Below, piece after piece: positions 19,214 through 27,601 of a stretch of 43,732 bases of DNA. Below the pieces are notes generated by a model. It made no database searches, was not told the DNA's origin, and worked only from the letters and a program-made list of their open reading frames with translations. Source of the stretch: a virus; the IMG/VR virus record IMGVR_UViG_3300009788_000161, positions 1-43,732 of that record. One strand, written 5' to 3'. The number at the start of each line of letters is the position of its first letter. Position 1 is the first letter of the stretch. The position numbers and the translations under genes were made by a program.

Positions 19214-21358
19214 ATGCCAATTATTCCTATTAACGTAGAAGACCAAGAACTCGATAAAGAAGAAGAGCGCGATATAACCGAGCTTGAGGGCGTTGAGCTC
19301 TTGGCTGATATGTTCCTAGTATCAGAACCAGATCAAGAAGGGCGTATTACCTTCGCGCCTAAGCCTAACATCGCTGATATGTTCTCTGATGACACTCTGC
19401 TTAAGGTAGGGCGCCAGGCTAAGGAAGGACACGAAACAGACCAGGACAGCATGACAGAATGGTCTGAGGTGGTAGACTTCGGCCTTGACCTGGTTAAGCA
19501 GGAGACTCAATCACGTTCTGAACCATGGGATGGGGCGGCTAACTTCAAGTCCCCGGAGCTTATGAAGGCGGCTCTTAAGTTCAGCGATCGGTCATCCACT
19601 GAAATTCTACGTGGTTACAAGATTCTAAAGACCAAAGTAATCGGGAAAGATCCTGACAAACAAAAACTAGAGCGCGGTGAAAGAACGTCAGAGTTTGAAA
19701 ACTGGCAGCTTAATGTAGAGATGCCAGAATGGAGGGACGAACACGAGAAAGTAATATACAAACTTCCCTACGTGGGGACAGAGTTCAAGAAGACGTTCTT
19801 CGATTCTCAGCTGGGGCGCCCAACCTCAAAACTAATTCAGTATCCAAATTTCTCTGTATCTCAAGACGCTACCTCAATGTCCCGCCTTCGCAGGTTCAGC
19901 GAGATTCACGACTTCTCAAAGAATGAAGTAATCGAGAAGCAACGGCAAGGCATTTGGCTGGACGTAGAGCTGAGTCTTGGTGATCGCGACGAGGAGACAG
20001 ACGAAGAGTCAGAAGCTGACCAGTTCACAACCTTCATTGAGCAAGACGGCTTCTTCGATCTAGACAAGGACGGATACGAGGAGCCATATACCTTCGTATT
20101 TCAGGAGTCATCCGGGGTTGTGGTGCGGATCATGCCTAGATTCGAGCCTTCAGGGGTGCTGGTAAAGGATGAAAAAAACCTACGCGCATCCACTCTTGAT
20201 CGACTTATGCAGGGCGGTGAGCTACCTAAGACAAGTGGTGAGCGCGAAGTAGTACGGATCAAGGCAGAAGAGAACATAACCATGTATGGGTTCCTGCATG
20301 ATCCTCAGGGTGGATTCCTCAACGTAGGCTATACCCATCTGCTGAGCGCTATCGTTTCAGGCATCAACACAACCACCAACCAATTGGTTGACGCCGGTAC
20401 TCTCGCCAATGTTCAAGGCGGCTTCCTTGCTCGAGGCTTCCGTAAGAAGATGGGATCAACCACGTTCAAGCCTGGTCAATGGTCACAGACTGGAATCCCA
20501 GCACAAGACCTTCAGAGTGGTATTCTGCCCCTGCCGGTCAAAGAGCCAAGCCCTACCCTATTTGCGCTAATGCAGTTCATGATTGCCAACGCCCAGGAAC
20601 TAGCGGCTTCAGCGGACCTAAAAGGCGCTCTAGGGGCTAATGCTCCAGTTGGGACAACCCTTGCCCTTATTGACGAGCAGATGCAGGGCACGGGCGCTGT
20701 TGTTAAGCGCATCTATCGGTCAATGTCCTCGGAGTTCCGCAAGCTTCACAAGCTAAACGCTAAATTTGTAGACCCTGAACAATACCGGGAGATTCTAGAT
20801 GATCCGCAAGCCGACTTTGAAGCTGACTTCAACTTACGCGGTATGGATATCGTGCCGGTGGCTAATCCTGAGATCGCGACTAAAACGCAGCGCATTATCA
20901 TGGCTAATGCGGAACTATCGCAACTCCAGTTTGTATTGCTCGCGGGCGGTGATGCACGGCCACTCATTAAGAACTTCTTCGAAGCGATAGGTTCTAGTAT
21001 TGGGGATGAAGTATTCCCTGAAGAAACGCCTGAGCAGGTGCTTCAGCGTATCCTGGCAGAGAACCCCCAGCTCCAGGCCCTTATCCTAGAAGAGCAAGAG
21101 CGCCTAGACCTGATCGCAGCGGCACAGGCTGACGCAATCGAACGTAACGAAGCGCGTGAAGATGCCCAGCTAGCAAGCACGCTAGACAAGGAAGATGCAG
21201 AGACGGCGTTGAAAGAAGCGCAGGCGATGAAGGTTGTAGACGATGCGGCGCTAGACCTAACCAAGCTGGAGTTAGAAGCGGGCCGACAGCTTGACGCCGA
21301 AGTACAGAGCAACATGCTGGTATTTGACCCGCAGACCGGAGACTTCGTTAATGGTTGA
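19214..21358 (+). CDS. Portal protein
   Basis: A 714-aa protein, the size of P22-type portals, forming the ring through which DNA enters and leaves the head. It has S-R-S-E-P-W-D-G-A-A-N-F-K-S-P near residue 95, a common portal motif, a long acidic middle, and an Ala/Glu-rich helical barrel-like C-terminus (L-A-S-T-L-D-K-E-D-A-E-T-A-L) from about 610. Its place between TerL and the scaffold and capsid genes supports the call. Confidence 0.88.
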   Translation: MPIIPINVEDQELDKEEERDITELEGVELLADMFLVSEPDQEGRITFAPKPNIADMFSDDTLLKVGRQAKEGHETDQDSMTEWSEVVDFGLDLVKQETQSRSEPWDGAANFKSPELMKAALKFSDRSSTEILRGYKILKTKVIGKDPDKQKLERGERTSEFENWQLNVEMPEWRDEHEKVIYKLPYVGTEFKKTFFDSQLGRPTSKLIQYPNFSVSQDATSMSRLRRFSEIHDFSKNEVIEKQRQGIWLDVELSLGDRDEETDEESEADQFTTFIEQDGFFDLDKDGYEEPYTFVFQESSGVVVRIMPRFEPSGVLVKDEKNLRASTLDRLMQGGELPKTSGEREVVRIKAEENITMYGFLHDPQGGFLNVGYTHLLSAIVSGINTTTNQLVDAGTLANVQGGFLARGFRKKMGSTTFKPGQWSQTGIPAQDLQSGILPLPVKEPSPTLFALMQFMIANAQELAASADLKGALGANAPVGTTLALIDEQMQGTGAVVKRIYRSMSSEFRKLHKLNAKFVDPEQYREILDDPQADFEADFNLRGMDIVPVANPEIATKTQRIIMANAELSQLQFVLLAGGDARPLIKNFFEAIGSSIGDEVFPEETPEQVLQRILAENPQLQALILEEQERLDLIAAAQADAIERNEAREDAQLASTLDKEDAETALKEAQAMKVVDDAALDLTKLELEAGRQLDAEVQSNMLVFDPQTGDFVNG

Positions 21359-22454
21359 TGTGAATATCCTGGGTGTTGGTATGGCTCAATTCCCTGATGA
21401 GATGCCCGTTAATGATATGCGGACGTTTCTTCAACGGAAGTTTCCGCCTATTGCCCAGCCTCAAGGGTTTCAGCCTAGCTTGACCACACAGACAGCAGGC
21501 GGGGCTCCTCTCTCTGCCGTTGATCCTTTCCAGATCGAAGCTATTGAAATGCAACAGCGTCAACAGGCTTTACAAGAAAGGCAAGCATTGCAATTCCCTG
21601 ATCCAACGCAGCAGGAGCCGGGCCTAGGCCAGGTCGTTATTCCAGGCATTGAAGACACGCCTGCTGATATCGCGTTTACTGCTAAAGCCATCCAGGAGGG
21701 CGATATAAAAGCCGCTAGCCTTGGGCTTGCAGGCATTGCCGTTCCTGGTTTAAGCGCTGCGAAACTTGGGGCTGTTATACCTTTGCTGGGGAAGGCTGGC
21801 GCTAAATCGATCAATGACACAGGCGAAAAGGTATTTAAGATCAGATCAGGCGGAGCTAATCATAAAATCGATTCTCAAGGCCGTACATTTAGATTTAACA
21901 AAAGACGGGAAGAATGGATTGATATCAGCGGAACCCCTGGAGAAGCTAACACACTGAAGAGGCTGGACGAGATAAACAACGCAGGAGGCTTAGAAGCATT
22001 TGAGTCGGGCAAATCTCAGCGAGTAGAAGCGATAAGAGAAGAAGCAAATAAGCAGAGAGTTATCTCTGACGAAACGTTCAAGCTACAGCATCAAGCGCCA
22101 ACAGTCACAGGCGGCTCAGGTGTTGCTGGAGTTGATGTGAATAGTACTATGCCCGATATATACGGCCCCAATGGTCTGCAATTCTACGGCACTGGACTTG
22201 ATTACGACCAAAAAGCATTGTCTGTGATAAAATCCATGAAAGGAAAGCCGGGCAAAACGGTGACCATTTACAGGGCTGTTCCAAAAGAAATAGGGACCAT
22301 AAACCCCGGTGATTGGGTGGCGACTACCAGAGAGTATGCTGTCGATCATTTGGGCACAGAAAAAAACTGGCATATTTTGACAAAGAAGGTCAAAGCCAAG
22401 GATATAGCCACAGATGGCAATTCCATTCACGAGTGGGGATATGATCCCAGATGA
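21351..22454 (+). CDS. Putative ADP-ribosyltransferase-domain virion protein (ART-PolyVal-like)
   Basis: A 367-aa protein started at the ATG at 21351, which overlaps the portal stop. The N-terminus (F-P-D-E-M-P-V-N-D-M-R-T-F-L-Q-R-K-F) resembles segments of injected phage polyproteins, followed by a Gln-rich part and a hydrophobic stretch (L-G-L-A-G-I-A-V-P-G-L). The C-terminal ~110 residues read T-I-Y-R-A-V-P, then I-N-P-G-D-W-V-A-T-T-R-E-Y-A, and finally G-N-S-I-H-E-W-G-Y-D-P. The order Arg, STT-like, Glu is that of ADP-ribosyltransferases of the PolyVal type. It may be packaged and injected to modify a host target; location and activity are inferred. Confidence 0.65.
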   Translation: MVDVNILGVGMAQFPDEMPVNDMRTFLQRKFPPIAQPQGFQPSLTTQTAGGAPLSAVDPFQIEAIEMQQRQQALQERQALQFPDPTQQEPGLGQVVIPGIEDTPADIAFTAKAIQEGDIKAASLGLAGIAVPGLSAAKLGAVIPLLGKAGAKSINDTGEKVFKIRSGGANHKIDSQGRTFRFNKRREEWIDISGTPGEANTLKRLDEINNAGGLEAFESGKSQRVEAIREEANKQRVISDETFKLQHQAPTVTGGSGVAGVDVNSTMPDIYGPNGLQFYGTGLDYDQKALSVIKSMKGKPGKTVTIYRAVPKEIGTINPGDWVATTREYAVDHLGTEKNWHILTKKVKAKDIATDGNSIHEWGYDPR

Positions 22455-22499
22455 ATAACCAGGCATTAACCAACCAACGCACAGCCCAGGAGCTGACAA

Positions 22500-22721
22500 A
22501 TGGTATTAACCAAGGCGGACTTACAGGAGTGGAACAGCCACCCCGTAACCAAGGCGGTATTTAAGAAGATCGCACAAGAAGTAAACGATGCTCGAATCTC
22601 CTCAAGCATGATGGAGACAGTGGATCAGACGGCGCTTAGAACAGCGTACAAAGAAGGCTTTATCGATGGGGCTAGTGCATTGACTGAAGCATACGACGAC
22701 GCCTTAGAGGAGGCTGACTAA
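22500..22721 (+). CDS. Small hypothetical structural-region protein
   Basis: A 73-aa helical protein (V-L-T-K-A-D-L-Q-E-W-N-S-H-P-V-T at the start) begun after CAGGAG. A small protein with a similar W-x-x-H-P-V-T start often lies between portal and scaffold genes in podoviruses. The function is unknown. It overlaps the next start (TAATG). Confidence 0.6.
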   Translation: MVLTKADLQEWNSHPVTKAVFKKIAQEVNDARISSSMMETVDQTALRTAYKEGFIDGASALTEAYDDALEEAD

Positions 22722-22939
22722 TGTTTAAACCTATCAAAGATGCGCTTGAGATAGACCCTCGGCTGATTGATGAACCTAAAATCATAGGTGAGGAGCTCAA
22801 GAAAGAACTAGCTCGAATCGAATCGGAGTTGCATCAGCTTTCGGATTACTGCGCAGCCTACGGTGAACTGTCTGCATCATGCGGCCATATTGTTAAAGCT
22901 CTTGAGACTTACGTCTCCCGATATGAGGAGGCTGATTAA
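22721..22939 (+). CDS. Small helical hypothetical protein
   Basis: A 72-aa protein with E-E-L-K-K-E-L-A-R-I-E-S-E-L-H-Q-L in the middle, a probable coiled coil, plus two cysteines in the second half. It shares TAATG overlaps with the genes on both sides. Both it and its upstream neighbour end on GAGGAGGCTGA(C/T)TAATG, a repeated ribosome-binding and stop-start element. Confidence 0.6.
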   Translation: MFKPIKDALEIDPRLIDEPKIIGEELKKELARIESELHQLSDYCAAYGELSASCGHIVKALETYVSRYEEAD

Positions 22940-23325
22940 TGAGTAACGCACCAGTAGATCCAGTTGGTTTTTTGGTCCTAGTCGAGATTATCCCGGTACA
23001 GCTCACTTCGGCACTGGGTATCATCCTAAACTCTGCCGATGAGCAGGAACGAGAGCGTAAAGGGCGCGACCTTGCCCGTATTATTTCGTTCGGTCCTATC
23101 GCATATAAGGGCTATGCGGGTTGTGAATGTCCGCAGGATTGGGGAGTTACAGAGGGCGATATTGTAGAACTCACCACCCGGTATGAGGCAAAGTTTACCA
23201 GGGCGGCTGAATATCATCCTGATTATGCCAATTACCGTTATGTAAATGATGGAGACATTGCGGGCAAAGCGCGTGGTGATTTCTTGGGAATGCTGCAGCG
23301 TCAGTTAGGAGAAAACAATGAGTGA
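22939..23325 (+). CDS. GroES-like co-chaperonin-type protein
   Basis: A 128-aa protein that reads P-V-G-F-L-V-L-V-E-I-I-P-V at the N-terminus, then S-A-L-G-I-I-L-N-S-A-D (GroES-like mobile-loop region), R-I-I-S-F-G-P and V-T-E-G-D-I-V-E-L, and ends with Y-R-Y-V-N-D-G-D-I. This is the order of beta-strand motifs in GroES and phage co-chaperonins such as T4 gp31, which help fold capsid protein. Its place between portal and scaffold genes fits such a role. The similarity is one of pattern, not strong identity. Confidence 0.65.
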   Translation: MSNAPVDPVGFLVLVEIIPVQLTSALGIILNSADEQERERKGRDLARIISFGPIAYKGYAGCECPQDWGVTEGDIVELTTRYEAKFTRAAEYHPDYANYRYVNDGDIAGKARGDFLGMLQRQLGENNE

Positions 23326-24133
23326 AGAACAGATCGCAGAAGCGCTAGGTGCGCAAGAGAACCTAGACCAGGTTGTCGAAGAGACGGTAGAGGACCAGGT
23401 AGAGCTTGACCTTTCCCCCGCTGAACAACGCGCCTATAACGATGGTTGGCGCCCAGAAGACCAGTTCGAAGGCAATCCTGACAACTGGAAGACCGCAGAG
23501 GCTTACAACCTCTATGGCGAGATGCAAGGCGAAGTCCGGGCGGCTAAGGCGGAAACGCGGCGGCTAAAGGAGGATACAGAGGCCCGTATTGCGAACCTCA
23601 ACAAGTATCATGAGGCGCAACAGACTGCGGCCATCAACGATCTGAAGGCAAAGCAACGTCAAGCGGTATCAGAGGCTGATACGGAAGAGTTTGACCGGCT
23701 AGAAACTCAGATCAAACAGCACGAAACGGTGGATCCCGCTCCGGTAACGCAACAGGCAAAAGATCCAGTTATCGCGGCATGGGAAGAGAAGAATCCTTGG
23801 ATTGGTGAGCCAGGCAACGAGAAAGCAGAGCAAGCGCAGGCGTTTTGGGCTGTTGCTGCTGCTAAACCTGGAGCAACTGCACAATCAGCGCTCGACTATG
23901 TTGATCAGCAGATTGCTAAACTCCACCCAGACCAGATCCCAACCAACCCGAGGCGCAATATGCCAACACAAACAGAGCAAAGCAGCCCTCGAAGCCGACA
24001 ACGCGGCAATAAAGACCTCACTATGAACGATTTGACCAGTGACGAGCGTTCTCAATGGACACAGTTCGGATCGATGATGTTCAAAGATGAGAAAGAGTTT
24101 CTGAAAGCGGTTGCAGATGGGAGGAAGTCATAA
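23318..24133 (+). CDS. Scaffold protein
   Basis: A 271-aa strongly acidic, helical protein that overlaps the previous gene by eight bases. Acidic N-terminus (E-E-T-V-E-D-Q-V-E-L-D-L), G-W-R-P-E-D-Q-F near 47, a central coiled coil (R-A-A-K-A-E-T-R-R-L-K-E-D) and a basic Q-R-G-N-K-D-L-T-M segment close to a C-terminal helix with F-K-D-E-K-E-F-L-K-A-V. These features and the place upstream of the capsid genes match podovirus scaffolds, which guide shell assembly and then leave. Confidence 0.8.
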   Translation: MSEEQIAEALGAQENLDQVVEETVEDQVELDLSPAEQRAYNDGWRPEDQFEGNPDNWKTAEAYNLYGEMQGEVRAAKAETRRLKEDTEARIANLNKYHEAQQTAAINDLKAKQRQAVSEADTEEFDRLETQIKQHETVDPAPVTQQAKDPVIAAWEEKNPWIGEPGNEKAEQAQAFWAVAAAKPGATAQSALDYVDQQIAKLHPDQIPTNPRRNMPTQTEQSSPRSRQRGNKDLTMNDLTSDERSQWTQFGSMMFKDEKEFLKAVADGRKS

Positions 24134-24543
24134 TGGAACGGACTACTAAGCGCGGACCTAAGCGCGGTGATGCGGCACAAGTGAATAAAGAGCGCCCTGC
24201 TCGTGTACCAATGGGATCAGGCAATAAACTATCAGCACCGAAACGAGAAGGCTATCAACGCTATTGGTCTATTACCGGGCCCGATCACCCTGGCAAGCTG
24301 GAGGAGATGAAGGCGGCATGGTGGGATATCGTAAAGCGTCAAGACGGTACAGATTGGACGGTAGCCGCAGGCAAGGGGAACACGCATGTCCTTATGGAGA
24401 TTCCCCAAGAGTATTACGACAAGGACATGAAGGCACAACAGGATAGAAACATCGAAACTGATCAGAAGAACCTTCAGCGGTTGGGCGAAGATGAATACGT
24501 GCCGATGGGGCAGAATGCGGTGATCGAGCGCGATATTATCTGA
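24133..24543 (+). CDS. Hypothetical protein between scaffold and capsid
   Basis: A 136-aa basic-N-terminal protein (K-R-G-P-K-R-G-D-A-A) with Y-W-S-I-T-G-P-D-H-P-G-K-L near residue 42 and L-M-E-I-P-Q-E-Y-Y-D-K-D near 90. A small protein with this layout is common between scaffold and capsid genes in related phages. Its role is unknown. It ends the head-assembly block before a 212-base regulatory gap. Confidence 0.6.
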   Translation: MERTTKRGPKRGDAAQVNKERPARVPMGSGNKLSAPKREGYQRYWSITGPDHPGKLEEMKAAWWDIVKRQDGTDWTVAAGKGNTHVLMEIPQEYYDKDMKAQQDRNIETDQKNLQRLGEDEYVPMGQNAVIERDII

Positions 24544-24550
24544 TAGCCTT

Positions 24551-24579
24551 TTGTTTTATATTCAATTCTGATATAGAAT
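24551..24579 (+). promoter_or_regulatory. Promoter upstream of the capsid genes
   Basis: TTGTTT (24551-24556), 17 bases, then TAGAAT (24574-24579). The -35 is the same hexamer as in the leftward early promoter. It lies in the gap before the capsid genes and would give them extra transcripts. Confidence 0.55.
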
Positions 24580-24581
24580 TG
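24563..24581. promoter_or_regulatory. Operator-like inverted repeat over the capsid promoter
   Basis: CAATTCT (24563-24569), five bases, then AGAATTG (24575-24581) form a perfect dyad that covers the -10 box of the promoter at 24551-24579. Confidence 0.5.
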
Positions 24582-24591
24582 TACACATAAC

Positions 24592-24627
24592 GCCCCCAAG
24601 CCTCTTAACAATGCTCACCCTGGGGGC
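24592..24627 (+). other. Leader hairpin upstream of capsid genes
   Basis: GCCCCCA (24592-24598) and TGGGGGC (24621-24627) form a perfect 7-bp stem with a 22-base loop. No T-run follows. It could be a 5' leader structure for stable capsid mRNA. Confidence 0.45.
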
Positions 24628-24668
24628 TATAGCATATTTAGTGGTTGAGATGTAGAAGCATCCAATCC

Positions 24669-24704
24669 CTAATCAACCCCAGGTTAGATGACCTCCTTGA
24701 TTAG
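24669..24704 (+). other. Second leader hairpin upstream of capsid genes
   Basis: CTAATCAA (24669-24676) pairs with TTGATTAG (24697-24704), and AGGT (24681-24684) pairs with ACCT (24691-24694) inside it, giving a two-tier hairpin. Confidence 0.5.
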
Positions 24705-24712
24705 TTAACGTT

Positions 24713-24739
24713 GGCCCGTGTGGGTCTATTTTAATTTTT
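24713..24739 (+). terminator. Weak terminator-like hairpin just before the decoration gene
   Basis: GGCCC (24713-24717) pairs with GGGTC (24722-24726) and is followed by a T-rich stretch. It is short and lies 16 bases before a start codon, so partial termination or simple leader structure are both possible. Confidence 0.35.
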
Positions 24740-24755
24740 CAACGAGGAATTTATC

Positions 24756-25325
24756 ATGGCAGGCGGTTTTCGTCCCATCCAGGATTTGTCAGGTGGTGGT
24801 TATACCGGCAAAATCCAGACGTTCGCGGTTGACGCGACACATGCAACTCTGTTGTCAGTACATGATCTGGTCGTTGAGACCGGTAACTTGGAAGCCGCAA
24901 CAGGTCTTTCTGAAGTTGATGCTATTAGCGCAGGTACTGGTAATCTGATTACCGGAACAATCGTGGCTATCGACACAAACATCTCTGATCTCGAACAACG
25001 CGGCTTGCCTGCTTCAACAGCTGGCACCGTGAAAGTTGCAGTTGATAATAACCTTCTGCTAGAAGCCGAAACCCTTGGTGGTACTTTCGCACTGACTGAC
25101 GTGGGCGGTAACCTGCCTGTGACTGTCACTGCGGCAACTGCAACGGGTGGTCTGGTGAATTCAAACATGGTCGTTAATACAACCGGCGCGGCTGCTTCTT
25201 CTACTGAGCAGGTCCGTATCGTCGGTGTTAAAGACTCTGGGGATATTACTTTCCCCGCTCCCGTAGGTACGACTCTGATCGTTCGTATCAATGAATCCAC
25301 TGTCAACGGCGCCGTAGGCGTATAA
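24756..25325 (+). CDS. Putative head decoration or stabilisation protein
   Basis: A 189-aa protein rich in Thr, Val, Gly and Ala, with alternating strands (T-G-K-I-Q-T-F-A-V-D, T-G-T-I-V-A-I-D-T-N, V-R-I-V-G-V-K-D-S-G). Only beta-structure is visible and there is no Cys. A beta-rich, Thr-rich protein immediately upstream of the major capsid gene is usually a decoration or head-stabilising protein. It starts after AACGAGGAA. Confidence 0.6.
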   Translation: MAGGFRPIQDLSGGGYTGKIQTFAVDATHATLLSVHDLVVETGNLEAATGLSEVDAISAGTGNLITGTIVAIDTNISDLEQRGLPASTAGTVKVAVDNNLLLEAETLGGTFALTDVGGNLPVTVTAATATGGLVNSNMVVNTTGAAASSTEQVRIVGVKDSGDITFPAPVGTTLIVRINESTVNGAVGV

Positions 25326-25335
25326 GGAGGCTATC

Positions 25336-26256
25336 ATGAGTACTGTCACAACTGGCAATATTAGTCGACTCCTACAACCGGGCGTTGCAAGTGTATTCGG
25401 GCAAGCGTACGAAAAGCATCAAACCCAGCGAACCATGCTATTTGATACCGAAAACTCGACTAAATCATTTGAGATAGATCAACAATTTGAGGGGTTTGGT
25501 TTAGCCCCTGTTAAGCAGGAAGGTGCGGGCGTTGCTTATGACTCGCAACAGGAAGGTTTTACCCCGAAGTACCCCAACCTGACATATGCGAAAGGCTTTA
25601 TCGTTACCAAGGAGGCGATGGACGACAACCTGTACAACCTGTTCGTCACTCGCGCTCGTGCGTTGGCTTTCTCCATGCAGCAGACGCGTGAAGTAGTAGC
25701 GGCCAACGTCTACAACCGAGGTTTTAACGCTGCCTTTTTGATGACTGGTGGTGACGGGGTGGAGTTGTTTAGTCAGCTTCACGTAAATGGCCCTAGTGAT
25801 TCAACAACCTTTTCAAACGAACTAACAGTACCGGCTGCGTTTAGTGAGACTGCGCTTGAGAGTTTGCTGATTCAGGTTAACGAATCATTGGACCCGCGTG
25901 GTCTTCGCATCGCTCTACGGGGTGAGCGTCTGATTGGTCCGCCTAAGCTGAACTTCGAAATGGAGCGGGTTCTTAATTCAGTTCTCCAAAATGATTCCGG
26001 CAACAATGCCACGAACGCACTCCGGGCAACCGGTATGCTTCCTGGTGGTCACATGGTCAATAACTATTTGACCTCAGACAGTGCCTGGTTCATCAAGACG
26101 AACTCACCAGACGGGATGAAGCATAAACTTCGTCAAGAGGTGAGCTTCGAGCAGGATAACGACTTCGGTACTTCTAATGCTCGTTTCAAGGCTGACTTCC
26201 GGGAAGCCTACGGGTGGAGTGATCCACGCGGGGCTTTCGCAAGCGCAGGCGTTTAA
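25336..26256 (+). CDS. Major capsid protein
   Basis: A 306-aa shell protein. It opens with I-S-R-L-L-Q-P-G-V-A-S-V-F-G, has Y-P-N-L-T-Y-A-K-G-F-I-V-T-K-E near residue 80, A-N-V-Y-N-R-G-F-N near 123, then G-V-E-L-F-S-Q-L-H near 139 and a Y-G-W-S-D-P-R-G end. These are typical of the HK97-fold capsid proteins of podoviruses with single major coat proteins. It has a strong AAGGAGG site and follows the scaffold and decoration genes in the expected order. Confidence 0.85.
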   Translation: MSTVTTGNISRLLQPGVASVFGQAYEKHQTQRTMLFDTENSTKSFEIDQQFEGFGLAPVKQEGAGVAYDSQQEGFTPKYPNLTYAKGFIVTKEAMDDNLYNLFVTRARALAFSMQQTREVVAANVYNRGFNAAFLMTGGDGVELFSQLHVNGPSDSTTFSNELTVPAAFSETALESLLIQVNESLDPRGLRIALRGERLIGPPKLNFEMERVLNSVLQNDSGNNATNALRATGMLPGGHMVNNYLTSDSAWFIKTNSPDGMKHKLRQEVSFEQDNDFGTSNARFKADFREAYGWSDPRGAFASAGV

Positions 26257-26310
26257 ATACTGGTGGGGGGTTAGTCTCCCCTCACTGCTTCTAAATTTTG
26301 AGGTGGTGTT

Positions 26311-27231
26311 ATGACTCTAACTAATTTCCCTAATGGGGTATCGAGCTTTGGTATTCCGCAAATCTCAAACGGCGAGCGTAGCGGCGGTGGCTCTGTCTTC
26401 GGTAAGACTTACTTTGTCGATCCTACCAACGGTGTAGACGGCAATAAGGGCACTTCCCCAGACAAAGCACTAGCTACATTGACCCGCGCATTCGTCCTGA
26501 TGAAGGATAACGACACCGTTATTTGCGCGCCTGGTGACTATACCGGTAACCATGTAACCCCTTTGAACTCTGTAGCGCCCTTCTGCTCAGTTATCGGTAT
26601 GCAGGCGACTGCGTTGGGCCTCGGTCCGTTCGCTGCTGCTACTGATACCGCTAGTCCTATCCTGTCCATTCGGGCTCGTGGCTGGCGTGTGAGTGGTTTC
26701 GAGTTCGATGGTAATGCGGTTACTGAGTCCGTCCTGGCGACGACTTCAGGCACTTCTAACGCCAACTTCCTGCAGATGGATCATTGTCTGTTTACCGGTG
26801 GTTCTGTTGCTGGTATTGATTACTTTGGCGCGCCTACATTCTCGGCACTGTATCACAACGGCTTTACCCAGATGACAGGTGGATCAAGAATCCTCTGTTC
26901 AGATGCTTCGACTGATACCCCACGTTCCGGCCATATCTATGGCAACCGGTTCTGGGAAAACATCAATCACATTGCGATGAATCCCCGAGGCTTCAAAGAT
27001 ACTGTGATCGAGAAGAACACCTTCATGTTGGATGGCGTTTCTCGTGATGCGCTGGTTATGCTGGATACTCGCGGCGGTGGTGGCAATCAGATCATTGATA
27101 ACTACTTCGACATCACACAAGCGCAGTTCACCGATGACGCTGCTACAGCGTTTATTCGGACTGCTGCAACTGACTACGGTGCAGGAAACCATCTTGCAGA
27201 CGGTGAGCAGAACGCGCTGATCTCAGTGTAA
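26311..27231 (+). CDS. Right-handed beta-helix protein, probably head-associated
   Basis: A 306-aa protein. Residues 1-30 (T-N-F-P-N-G-V-S-S-F-G) look like a capsid-binding N-terminus. From about 32 (T-Y-F-V-D-P-T-N-G-V-D-G-N-K-G-T-S-P-D-K-A-L-A-T-L) the sequence follows the pectate-lyase/beta-helix pattern with repeated G-N-x-F and I-x-x-N coils (I-Y-G-N-R-F, I-E-K-N-T-F, I-I-D-N-Y-F). Genes of this kind directly after the capsid gene may encode decoration or glycan-binding proteins of the head. No catalytic residues could be assigned. Confidence 0.65.
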   Translation: MTLTNFPNGVSSFGIPQISNGERSGGGSVFGKTYFVDPTNGVDGNKGTSPDKALATLTRAFVLMKDNDTVICAPGDYTGNHVTPLNSVAPFCSVIGMQATALGLGPFAAATDTASPILSIRARGWRVSGFEFDGNAVTESVLATTSGTSNANFLQMDHCLFTGGSVAGIDYFGAPTFSALYHNGFTQMTGGSRILCSDASTDTPRSGHIYGNRFWENINHIAMNPRGFKDTVIEKNTFMLDGVSRDALVMLDTRGGGGNQIIDNYFDITQAQFTDDAATAFIRTAATDYGAGNHLADGEQNALISV

Positions 27232-27236
27232 AGGAT

Positions 27237-27252
27237 AGGGGCTTCGGCCCCT
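27237..27252 (+). other. TTCG-loop hairpin after the beta-helix gene
   Basis: AGGGGC (27237-27242), loop TTCG, GCCCCT (27247-27252) directly after the stop. The following bases are only mildly T-rich, so it is a stable mRNA end or weak terminator at best. Confidence 0.5.
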
Positions 27253-27272
27253 CATTTGTTGGGGAACAAATT

Positions 27273-27563
27273 ATGCCGATTTACGAACACCAATGTGTTG
27301 AGTGTGGGGAAGTTGAAGAGAACCTTCTATCCCTCAACCATGACCCACAGATCCATTGTGGCCAGGTTATGAAGAAATTGATTTCTTCCACTGCCCCTCC
27401 GATCTTTAAAGGTTCAGGTTTCTACGCTACTGAATATGGCGATCAGATGGAGAACCTGGGCACTAAGGCTCACAAACATCGTGTAAGCAAAGAGATGAAA
27501 GACCGTGGTTTGTCACCGAATAAGCCGGTGGATCGAGCAGAGAACGCACCAAGACAGATTTAG
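27273..27563 (+). CDS. FmdB-like zinc-ribbon protein
   Basis: A 96-aa protein beginning M-P-I-Y-E-H-Q-C-V-E-C-G-E-V-E-E, the start of the FmdB/CxxC regulatory zinc-ribbon family, followed by I-H-C-G near 30 and P-P-I-F-K-G-S-G-F-Y-A-T-E-Y near 52. The usual second C-x2-C has been reduced to a single Cys. Similar proteins are found among phage head and tail genes; the role is unclear. Confidence 0.7.
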   Translation: MPIYEHQCVECGEVEENLLSLNHDPQIHCGQVMKKLISSTAPPIFKGSGFYATEYGDQMENLGTKAHKHRVSKEMKDRGLSPNKPVDRAENAPRQI

Positions 27564-27601
27564 TTTCCCTTGCCAAGGATGGCCCCTTTGAGGATAGAAC
27601 C

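Noticed and set aside
24592-24627. Rho-independent terminator before the capsid genes
   Set aside because: The stem is good but no T-run follows; recorded as a leader hairpin.
26265-26300. Terminator after the major capsid gene (GGGG/CCCC hairpin and AAATTTT)
   Set aside because: The stem is only four base pairs and the T stretch is separated from it; not strong enough to list.
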